A program made the position numbers and the translations under genes. A DNA stretch of 6,291 nucleotides from Candidatus Babeliales bacterium. Its GTDB lineage: Bacteria > Babelota > Babeliae > Babelales > CAIQNR01. Below are positions 1-5,606 of the stretch, one piece after another (position 1 is the first letter of the stretch; each line of letters starts with the position of its first letter). Below the pieces are notes generated by a model. It saw only the letters and a list, made by a program, of their open reading frames with translations. It had not been told where the DNA came from and searched no databases. Location: the NCBI GenBank assembly GCA_021735725.1, contig JAIPGS010000049.1, positions 1 through 6,291 on the forward strand, in the 5' to 3' direction.

Positions 1-1735
1 CTTCATGAGTGAGTGTTATATAGTCGCTATTGTGTACAGTTTTTTGGTGTGCAGCAGTTTCTAATTCTAAAAGTTCTTGAGTAATTTTTTTAGTTTCTCG
101 TTGATAGGTATCAATGTTCTTTTTAAGTAGTTCAGATTCTTCATGGTTATTTTTTTGTTCTTGTTGTATCTGTTCACATACTTTTATAAAAGATTGAATT
201 TCAGATAATGTTCCCAATTCTTTGTGATACATTGTTAAGGTTATTTTGAGTAACTCAATATTTTTTTTGAGGCGATTAAAACGATGAACTAAAAAAAGTT
301 CTTGATCATAAAATTTTTTATGTAAAAATTTTTTACGTGACTGAGATAAATTTTGTTCGCACAGAGGGCAGCTTGGCTGCTGACTATCTTGGGAAAGAAG
401 CTGTTTTTGTGCTAAGCTTTTACGTTCATTATTAATCCAATTACCTTGTTCAACCCATTTTTGATACAGCGCTTTTTTATTTTCAAACATATCTTGAAAT
501 TCTTTAAAATCAGCAACAAGAGCATTTGGAGAAATAGTTGTGCGCAATTGTGCAATTGTTTTTTCATATTCTTTGTGTTGCTCTAATAAAGCAATTTGTT
601 TTGTCTGAAGAGTATTAAAAAATTTAAGAGCTGATTCTTCTTCAATCTTTAATCGCTCTTGTGTCACTTTTTTTTCTTGCACAGATGTTGTATAGTTTTT
701 TTCAAGATTATTTTTGAGGGCATTAAGAAGTTCTTTTTTTGAAAGATATACTTCTTTGAGAGTCAGGCTTTTTTGAAATTGTTCTTGTTGTGCGGTTATA
801 ATAATCTGTAATTCTTTTTTTTGTTTTTCAAGATGTTCTTTATTGGGCAGTAATAACAGTGCTTTATGAGTTGCTTTCCATGCCGCAGTGATTGTATACA
901 AATGTTCTTTTTGTGTGTGCAGAAAATCTTTTTTTTCTGTTGTTTTAAATAAAAGAAGAGAATGTTCTTGTGTTTTTTTAGCAAGAATTTCTTGTTCTTT
1001 TTCTAGTGATGAAATTGTTTGAAAAAGGATGGTTTCTTTATCTTTAAGTTCTATTGCTTTTTTTTCATTTTCTTTTTTTTGTTCAGGAATATTTTTAAGA
1101 GATTCTAGTTGTTCTGCAATTCGTTCTTTTAAGCGTTCTTGATGTGTTTTTTCTTGTGTTACATTTTTTGATTGTTCAAGAATATATTTTTTAGTGGCAT
1201 CATAATGGTGAAGTCCCAGAATAGTACTTAAAACTTCTTTACGTTCTTTTGATGATTTTTTTGAAAATTCATTTGCTTGCCCTTGGCGTAAAAATGAAGA
1301 ATTAATAAAAGTTTCATAATCAAGGCCAAGAATTTTTTCTATTTTAAGTTGAGTTTGGCGAACCGTTTTATCTGTTAAAGAAATAAAATGACCATCTACA
1401 GCATCAAGTAATCCAAATTCAATATGCAAATGGGGATTGCCGTATTTTTTAGAATAATCTCGTTTAATTCGATAGGTTTGATTATTAAACATAAAATCAA
1501 TACAGACCATCATTTCAACTTGGCCTAATCGCAATACTCCATGATCAGCTTTTGCATTGCTTCCAATTTTACGAGCTTGTCCCCAAATTGCCCATGTCAG
1601 AGCATCAAGAAGCGCTGACTTGCCATGTCCATTTTTTCCAGATAAACAGATAAGTTTGTACGGAGTAAAATCGATTACTTGAGTTGGAGATCCGTAACTG
1701 AGAAAATTTTTAATTTGCAGAGTTAAAGGTATCAT
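1..1735 (-). CDS. sbcC: SbcC/Rad50-type SMC-like ATPase, N-terminal 578 residues (C-terminal part beyond left edge)
   Basis: This is the ATPase subunit of the SbcCD (Mre11-Rad50-like) nuclease, which trims DNA ends and hairpins in the cytoplasm. The frame starts with ATG at 1735 and stays open without a stop to base 1. The N-terminal lobe has a Walker A motif at residues 33-40 (GKNGHGKS, Lys39), followed by the family-typical LLDALTWAIWGQAR, and a Q-loop at residues 148-153 (FLRQGQ). From about residue 160 it becomes a long Lys/Glu/Gln-rich coiled coil. This is broken at Cys456-Pro-Leu-Cys459 (bases 359-370), the zinc hook that joins two molecules, and then the returning coil begins. Family members run about 1000 residues with the hook near the middle, so roughly the second half (signature motif, Walker B, D-loop) is missing only because the window ends. 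An AGGAGA ribosome site lies 9 bases before the ATG. The gene is divergent from the mutase, and no sbcD lies upstream. The identification as SbcC-like is firm; the exact subfamily is less so. Confidence 0.93.
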   Translation of the reverse strand, partial: MIPLTLQIKNFLSYGSPTQVIDFTPYKLICLSGKNGHGKSALLDALTWAIWGQARKIGSNAKADHGVLRLGQVEMMVCIDFMFNNQTYRIKRDYSKKYGNPHLHIEFGLLDAVDGHFISLTDKTVRQTQLKIEKILGLDYETFINSSFLRQGQANEFSKKSSKERKEVLSTILGLHHYDATKKYILEQSKNVTQEKTHQERLKERIAEQLESLKNIPEQKKENEKKAIELKDKETILFQTISSLEKEQEILAKKTQEHSLLLFKTTEKKDFLHTQKEHLYTITAAWKATHKALLLLPNKEHLEKQKKELQIIITAQQEQFQKSLTLKEVYLSKKELLNALKNNLEKNYTTSVQEKKVTQERLKIEEESALKFFNTLQTKQIALLEQHKEYEKTIAQLRTTISPNALVADFKEFQDMFENKKALYQKWVEQGNWINNERKSLAQKQLLSQDSQQPSCPLCEQNLSQSRKKFLHKKFYDQELFLVHRFNRLKKNIELLKITLTMYHKELGTLSEIQSFIKVCEQIQQEQKNNHEESELLKKNIDTYQRETKKITQELLELETAAHQKTVHNSDYITLTHE

Positions 1736-1744
1736 TACGTTTTG

Positions 1745-1750
1745 TCTCCT
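1745..1750 (-). promoter_or_regulatory. Ribosome binding site of the sbcC-like gene
   Basis: On the minus strand AGGAGA (complement of bases 1745-1750) precedes the ATG at 1735 with a 9-base spacer, a strong Shine-Dalgarno match that fixes this start. Its last base coincides with a plus-strand TTG at 1750 that would otherwise be a possible start for the mutase. Confidence 0.75.
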
Positions 1751-1808
1751 TGCGCTTCATGCAGTTCCTGTTTTATACTACCTTCTGTTTCTATTTTACT
1801 GTTATTTC

Positions 1809-1813
1809 AGGAG
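1809..1813 (+). promoter_or_regulatory. Ribosome binding site that sets the mutase start
   Basis: AGGAG at 1809-1813 lies 8 bases before the ATG at 1822. It supports that codon over the in-frame TTG at 1750 and ATG at 1759, which have no comparable site before them on the plus strand. Confidence 0.75.
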
Positions 1814-1821
1814 AATGTATA

Positions 1822-3225
1822 ATGCAAGAACATATTTTTCGTACGTATGATATTCGTGGTATTGTTGGTTCAGAGTTTATTCTTAAAGATTCATACCTTT
1901 TAGGACGTGCTATCGCTTCTTGTTTTATAAGAAAACATGTTGGAATAAAAGCAATTGCACTGGCAATGGATAATCGAATACATTCACAGGAGATTAAAAA
2001 TGCACTTGAACAAGCATTTTTAGATACAGGCATAGATGTTGTTTTTATTGGATTGTGTCCAACTCCTCTTATGTATTTTGCTCAATATCATCTTGATGTG
2101 CAAGCAGGAATTATGATTACCGCATCCCATAATCCAGCTGAATATAATGGAATAAAAATGGTTCTTAATAAACAACCATTTTTTGGAAAAGATATTATAC
2201 ATGTTCATGAAACTTTTTTAAATAATGATTTTGTACACGTTGTAGATAAGGGAATTGCTACTTCATACAATCTTTTAAAAGATTATAAAGATTTTTTAGT
2301 AAAAGAATTTTCTCATTTAAAAGGAGTAACGCGTTCGCTTATTTTTGATTGTGGTAATGGCACTGCGTCAACAATAATTCCTGATCTTATTGCCGCATTA
2401 GAATTTTATGATGCAACAGTATTGTGTGCAGATGTTACACAAAACAAGGCAACTCATGATGCTGATCCTTCTGTTGAACATAATGTGCAAGATGTGCGTA
2501 AAGCTCTAGAAAAAAAATATGAAGCGATAGGATTAGCTTTTGATGGCGACGCAGATAGAATGGGAGCGCTCGCGGAAGATGGAAGGTTGGTTTCTGGAGA
2601 CAAATTACTTGCACTTTACGCTAAGCAAATTCTTAAAAATAATCCAGGTGCAGTGATTGTGTATGATGGAAAATGTTCGAGCGGTCTTGTTCACATGATT
2701 CAAAAGGCGGGTGGTATTGGGCATGTAACAAAAACAGGGCATGCATTTATTAAAGAAGCTATTCAACAGTATGGAGCATTACTTGGAGGCGAATTGAGTT
2801 GCCATTTTGCTTTTAACGATAGATATTTTGGATATGATGATGGAATATATGCAGCGCTACGATTAATAGAAATTTTGGAATTAACTCAAAAACGGCTTGT
2901 TGATCTTGTTGCTGATTTTCCTTACCGTGTCGCTTCTCCTGAATTAAGAATTGAGTGCCCTGATGGCAAAGGTTTAGAAATAGTTGAAGTGGCAAAAAAT
3001 TATTTTTCATTACAAAAAGATATACATATCAGTACTCTTGATGGAATACGGATAGAAAAAAATGATGGATGGGGCCTTTTACGTTCATCTAATACACAAT
3101 CTGTGATATGCTTAAGATTAGAAGCAGAAACAGATACAGGACTTGCAGATCTTAAACGTGATTTTATGAATGCACTTTCTTTATCATATCCCCAAGAATA
3201 TCTTGAAAGAACAATAACGTGGTAA
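1822..3225 (+). CDS. Phosphomannomutase/phosphoglucomutase (AlgC/ManB type)
   Basis: This alpha-D-phosphohexomutase interconverts hexose 6-phosphate and 1-phosphate, feeding GDP-mannose or UDP-glucose synthesis for surface glycans in the cytoplasm. From ATG 1822 it has 467 residues, close to AlgC (463). The four family motifs are in order: TASHNP with phosphoserine Ser102; metal loop DGDADR at 241-246; sugar-recognition loop GGELSCH at 322-328; and phosphate-binding RSSNT at 421-425. The early RTYDIRG (7-13) is also typical. In the recognition loop Cys327 replaces the usual Gly of GGExSGH; Glu324, Ser326 and His328 are kept. The start at 1822 is chosen for its AGGAG site and because the protein then begins directly at the fold. 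Starting at TTG 1750 would add 24 hydrophobic residues resembling a false signal peptide. The endonuclease IV gene overlaps the end by 7 bases, suggesting one transcript. Mannose versus glucose preference cannot be settled from sequence. Confidence 0.93.
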   Translation: MQEHIFRTYDIRGIVGSEFILKDSYLLGRAIASCFIRKHVGIKAIALAMDNRIHSQEIKNALEQAFLDTGIDVVFIGLCPTPLMYFAQYHLDVQAGIMITASHNPAEYNGIKMVLNKQPFFGKDIIHVHETFLNNDFVHVVDKGIATSYNLLKDYKDFLVKEFSHLKGVTRSLIFDCGNGTASTIIPDLIAALEFYDATVLCADVTQNKATHDADPSVEHNVQDVRKALEKKYEAIGLAFDGDADRMGALAEDGRLVSGDKLLALYAKQILKNNPGAVIVYDGKCSSGLVHMIQKAGGIGHVTKTGHAFIKEAIQQYGALLGGELSCHFAFNDRYFGYDDGIYAALRLIEILELTQKRLVDLVADFPYRVASPELRIECPDGKGLEIVEVAKNYFSLQKDIHISTLDGIRIEKNDGWGLLRSSNTQSVICLRLEAETDTGLADLKRDFMNALSLSYPQEYLERTITW

Positions 3226-4061
3226 ACAAAGAAAAAAGAAAAATTGGTCTCCATTTACGGTTAACAGATACGTTATCTGAACTTCTTGAAAAAGCAGTTC
3301 GATTGCAAACTCCTATTATGCAGTGTTTTTTAATAACACAGTCTGGTCAGCGATATGCAGAATTTTCTGAAGAAGAAATAAAAAAATGTCATGAACTCAG
3401 AAAAAATATTGATGCACTTTACTTACATGCATCTTATTGGGTTAATCTTGCAGGATGCCAACGTAATGGGTGGCGTAATTTTCAAAAAGAGTTGGAATTA
3501 GGAAAACAATTAGGATTTTCTCATATTATTATCCATCCAGGTTCTGCAACAGGATGCGAAAATAAAGAACAAGGAATTGATTATTTGGCCCGAGCTCTTA
3601 ATAAAACATTAAAAACAGAAACTGATATTAAAATTGTTTTAGAAAATACTGCTCATGCCAGAAAAACTGTTGGAGGGAATTTACATGATTTTAAACAGTT
3701 ACTCGAATTGATTGATCAACCAGATAAAATTGGATTTTGTTTAGATACTGCTCATGCACATTCATATGGATATGATGTGATAACAGAAAAAGGGCAAGAT
3801 ATTTTTTTGAATCAAGTAGTAAGTTCAATAGGAAAAGAACGAATCAATCTTTTGCATATTAATGAAACACAGGAAAAATGTGGATCATATATTGATAAAC
3901 ATGCAGATTTTGGAAAAGGCGCAATTGGAAATGAAGCTTTAAAAAGATTTATGAATCATCCTGTATGTAAAGATGTTCCGGTAATTTTAGAAATTCCTTT
4001 AATGGAAAATGAACAAAAAGAGCATGAAGTTTTAAAAGAAATTACTGGATGGAATGAATAA
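3219..4061 (+). CDS. nfo: Endonuclease IV (AP endonuclease, Nfo family)
   Basis: Endonuclease IV cuts DNA 5' to abasic sites and removes blocked 3' ends in base excision repair, using three metal ions in a TIM barrel. This 280-residue protein is close to the E. coli enzyme (285). All nine metal ligands can be placed: His70, His106 (in HPGS), Glu142 (VLENT), Asp176 and His179 (LDTAH), His213 (LLHINE), Asp226 and His228 (DKHAD), and Glu258 (ILEIP). FGKGAIG at 231-237 is the usual loop after the Asp-x-His pair. The start is GTG at 3219, overlapping the mutase stop by 7 bases; it places KIGLHL where family members begin. No strong ribosome site precedes it (only a purine stretch near 3206-3211), so translation is probably coupled to the mutase. 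One oddity: Trp74 follows the conserved Tyr73 where E. coli has a DNA-probing Leu. The family call is secure. Confidence 0.94.
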   Translation: MVNKEKRKIGLHLRLTDTLSELLEKAVRLQTPIMQCFLITQSGQRYAEFSEEEIKKCHELRKNIDALYLHASYWVNLAGCQRNGWRNFQKELELGKQLGFSHIIIHPGSATGCENKEQGIDYLARALNKTLKTETDIKIVLENTAHARKTVGGNLHDFKQLLELIDQPDKIGFCLDTAHAHSYGYDVITEKGQDIFLNQVVSSIGKERINLLHINETQEKCGSYIDKHADFGKGAIGNEALKRFMNHPVCKDVPVILEIPLMENEQKEHEVLKEITGWNE

Positions 4062-4080
4062 AAAAAGTGAGTTGTTTGTA

Positions 4081-4141
4081 ACGTTTTATTTGTAAAGATT
4101 GAAAAAATACTCTAAAATAGAACAGATATGAAATAAAACGT
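4081..4141. repeat. Perfect 11-base inverted repeat, 39-base loop, followed by a T8 run
   Basis: The arm ACGTTTTATTT at 4081-4091 is exactly complementary to AAATAAAACGT at 4131-4141. A run of eight T follows at 4145-4152. This could be a long-looped, AT-rich terminator for the mutase-nfo transcript, or a two-site protein-binding element around the candidate tRNA promoter in the loop. The stem has only two G:C pairs and the loop is long, so a conventional strong terminator is doubtful. Confidence 0.5.
4090..4118 (+). promoter_or_regulatory. Candidate sigma70-type promoter for the tRNA
   Basis: TTGTAA at 4090-4095 (four of six to the -35 consensus) and TAAAAT at 4113-4118 (five of six to -10) are separated by exactly 17 bases. 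Transcription would begin near 4125, giving a leader of roughly 35 to 40 bases before the tRNA at 4162. AT-rich DNA yields such matches by chance, but position and spacing fit. Confidence 0.4.
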
Positions 4142-4161
4142 ATGTTTTTTTTCATTGGTGG

Positions 4162-4238
4162 GGGCCCATAGCTCAGCTGGTTAGAGCAATCGGCTCATAA
4201 CCGAGAGGTCCCAGGTTCAAGTCCTGGTGGGCCCACCA
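4162..4238 (+). tRNA. tRNA with CAT anticodon, probably tRNA-Ile2 (alternative: elongator tRNA-Met)
   Basis: A complete 77-base cloverleaf folds by eye. The acceptor stem is GGGCCCA (4162-4168) with TGGGCCC (4228-4234), discriminator A at 4235 and an encoded CCA at 4236-4238. The D stem is GCTC/GAGC (4171-4174, 4184-4187). The anticodon loop CTCATAA spans 4194-4200 with CAT at 4196-4198, the variable loop is 4206-4210, and the T arm is CCAGG-TTCAAGT-CCTGG (4211-4227). It is not the initiator, since the first pair G1:C72 is intact. The GGGCCCA acceptor with C4:G69 and C5:G68 resembles tRNA-Ile2, whose C34 is converted to lysidine by TilS so that it reads AUA. Elongator Met remains possible. 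The top pair of the anticodon stem (27:43) is an A-G mismatch. Confidence 0.95.
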
Positions 4239-4246
4239 TTCGGCCT

Positions 4247-4252
4247 TATAAT
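4247..4252 (+). promoter_or_regulatory. Consensus -10 box upstream of the zinc-ribbon gene
   Basis: TATAAT, a perfect -10 match, sits 9 bases after the tRNA CCA end and 39 bases before the ATG at 4292. No good -35 stands 16 to 18 bases upstream, where the tRNA 3' half lies (CTGGTG at 4224-4229 for a 17-base spacer). It may be a weak internal promoter or chance. The tRNA and following genes could also be co-transcribed, since no terminator separates them. Confidence 0.3.
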
Positions 4253-4291
4253 GAAGTAGCTGAAAAACAATCAGAATTAAAAAGGGTCCGT

Positions 4292-5035
4292 ATGCACAAA
4301 AATTCTTTAAACCTTTTTATTAAATTAATATCTTTTGACCAGTCTTTGGTAAAAACAAAAAAAGAAATTAAAGAGCTTACCGATTCTTTAGATGCATGTA
4401 ATAAAGAATTGCATCAACTTTCTCTTTCTTTAGAGACAAGTATTCATAATGTTAGAAATTTAAAAAAAGAAGTTGATGCTAAAGAGCTGGAAATGAAACT
4501 ACTTGATGAACAAGAAAAAGCGGGAAAAGAGCGTCTTGCTTCTGTTTCTAGTGATAAAGAATATCAAGCTTTAAAACGTGAAGTTGAAGGATATAAAAAG
4601 AAACAGCATGAATATGAAGATGGTCTTGTTTCAACATGGGGCGCTTACGAATGTGCCCAAAAAGAGCTTGAATCTCTAGAAAAAAAATATACTGATGAAA
4701 AAGAAGAAATAGAACGTGTTATTCTTCACAAACAAGAGCGTTTGGATGAACTTAATAAAGTGGTTGAATCCCATGCTAAAGAGCAATCTTCAAAACAAGA
4801 AGGTATTCCAGAAGAGTGGTTAACATTATATAAACGTATGAGTGGAGCAGTTTCTAATCCAGTTGTTGAAGTGTTGCGTGGCAGCTGTGTTGCTTGTTTT
4901 TATAAAATACCGCATCAAGATATTTTAAGTTTGCAAAATGATGAACTTCTTTCATGTAAAGGATGTTATCGTCTTTTATACAGTAAAAATGAATCAGTTC
5001 AAGAGCTTGAAATAGAGGAAAAAGGGAGTGACTAA
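4292..5035 (+). CDS. COG1579-type coiled-coil protein with C-terminal C4 zinc ribbon
   Basis: This protein has 247 residues. About residues 10-165 form a long charged helical hairpin rich in Glu and Lys. The C-terminal ribbon has Cys199-x2-Cys202 and Cys222-x2-Cys225 followed by YRLLY, the layout of the zf-RING_7/COG1579 family (Helicobacter HP0958/FlgZ and chlamydial CT398 are known members). The IPEEWLTLYKRM segment before the ribbon and SSDKEYQALKREVE at about 86-99 also match that family. Known members bind RpoN or other partners, and HP0958 also binds flagellin mRNA; no universal biochemical role is established, and none is asserted here. ATG 4292 has AAGGG 5 bases upstream. The gene overlaps the RNase HI gene by 8 bases, implying coupled expression. 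The family call is strong, the function open; a structural adaptor for nucleic-acid machinery is a guess from context. Confidence 0.85.
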   Translation: MHKNSLNLFIKLISFDQSLVKTKKEIKELTDSLDACNKELHQLSLSLETSIHNVRNLKKEVDAKELEMKLLDEQEKAGKERLASVSSDKEYQALKREVEGYKKKQHEYEDGLVSTWGAYECAQKELESLEKKYTDEKEEIERVILHKQERLDELNKVVESHAKEQSSKQEGIPEEWLTLYKRMSGAVSNPVVEVLRGSCVACFYKIPHQDILSLQNDELLSCKGCYRLLYSKNESVQELEIEEKGSD

Positions 5036-5537
5036 ACAAAGTTCTATTTTTGATTATTTATTTGGACCATCAGAAACAGCAGGATCACAGTGGGAGCTCA
5101 GAGTTGATGGAGCGTGCCGCGGCAATCCGGGATCTTCAGGGGCTGGTGTTTACATTAAAAAAGATGGTCAAGATTTTATTAAAAAGGGATTTTATTTAGG
5201 AAAAGGGACCAATAATAGAGCTGAATATTTAGCTTTTCTTATTGGTGTTTTTTATTTAAAAAAAGAAATGAAAAAAGAAGATTCTGTTATACTGATGTCT
5301 GATTCTCAGCTGGTCATTAGACAGCTTGAAGGAATCTATTGTATTAAAAATGTGCATTTAAAAGTATTTTATACTGCAATATGCAATGAGCTTTCATCAT
5401 TAAAGCATTCATTTAAACATATTGAACGAGAATATAATACTGTTGCAGATATGCTTGCTAATCAAGGTGTTGATAGTAAAACAAGTCTTCCTCTAAAATT
5501 TCTGGATACATTGCAATCATATGGAATTTATCTCTAA
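5028..5537 (+). CDS. RNase HI-family protein (compact, handle-less type)
   Basis: Ribonuclease HI cleaves the RNA strand of RNA:DNA hybrids (R-loops, primers) with two metal ions. All four acidic catalytic residues are visible in 169 residues: Asp27 (RVDGACRGNPG), Glu66 (NNRAEY), Asp92 (MSDSQLV) and Asp141 (NTVADMLAN). The basic handle of E. coli RNase HI after the third Asp is absent, and the Gly-His loop is replaced by HIEREYN. This resembles the archaeal, actinobacterial and YpdQ-like RVT_3 group rather than classical RnhA. About 20 extra residues precede the core and include QSSIFDYLF at 4-12, resembling a clamp-binding motif. The start is GTG 5028, overlapping the zinc-ribbon stop by 8 bases, with AGAGGA at 5014-5019 spaced 8 bases before it. 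Activity on hybrids is expected from the intact site; substrate preference is not visible. Confidence 0.88.
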   Translation: MTKQSSIFDYLFGPSETAGSQWELRVDGACRGNPGSSGAGVYIKKDGQDFIKKGFYLGKGTNNRAEYLAFLIGVFYLKKEMKKEDSVILMSDSQLVIRQLEGIYCIKNVHLKVFYTAICNELSSLKHSFKHIEREYNTVADMLANQGVDSKTSLPLKFLDTLQSYGIYL

Positions 5538-5606
5538 CCATTTATTTCTAATTATTTTTTTGTTTTTTTGAGTAATGTTGTAGAAAATAGAGCGAGAGGT
5601 TTGTAC

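Larger units (their letters stand above)
1736..1821. promoter_or_regulatory. Divergent intergenic region, likely promoters for the mutase and sbcC genes
   Basis: These 86 bases separate two divergent starts, so both promoters should lie here or just inside the genes. On the plus strand TATACT at 1774-1779 is a five-of-six match to the -10 consensus. A weak TTGCGC at 1750-1755 stands 18 bases upstream, which would give a leader of about 36 bases to the mutase ATG at 1822. The same stretch reads TATAAA on the minus strand (complement of 1772-1777), without a clear -35. The region is supported by the gene layout; the individual boxes are weak inferences. Confidence 0.35.

Noticed and set aside
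796..984. Minus-strand open frame of 62 codons
   Set aside because: It lies inside the sbcC-like gene on the same strand in another frame; its Lys-rich content is a shadow of A-rich codons.
1..1735. T-rich stretch as a low-complexity or untranslated region, or CRISPR-like repeat
   Set aside because: The repeated ttctt/tttttt strings are Lys and Glu codons of a coiled coil read from the other strand; there are no spaced identical repeats.
1791..2208. Two overlapping minus-strand open frames (1791-2033 and 2020-2208)
   Set aside because: Both are antisense to the well-supported mutase, have no recognisable domain, and are explained by its codon use.
2813..3254. Minus-strand open frames opposite the mutase end and nfo start
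   Set aside because: They are antisense to two conserved genes and show no motif or ribosome site worth noting.
4292..4320. Possible clamp-binding motif (SLNLF) at the start of the zinc-ribbon protein
   Set aside because: It lacks the Gln, and a Leu-rich start of this kind is usual for the coiled-coil family, so it is better explained by the helix.
4854..5039. Minus-strand open frame of 61 codons
   Set aside because: It is antisense to the zinc-ribbon region, whose four cysteines clearly mark the plus strand as coding.
5538..5606. T-rich gap after RNase HI as an intrinsic terminator
   Set aside because: T7 runs are present but no G:C-containing hairpin precedes them.
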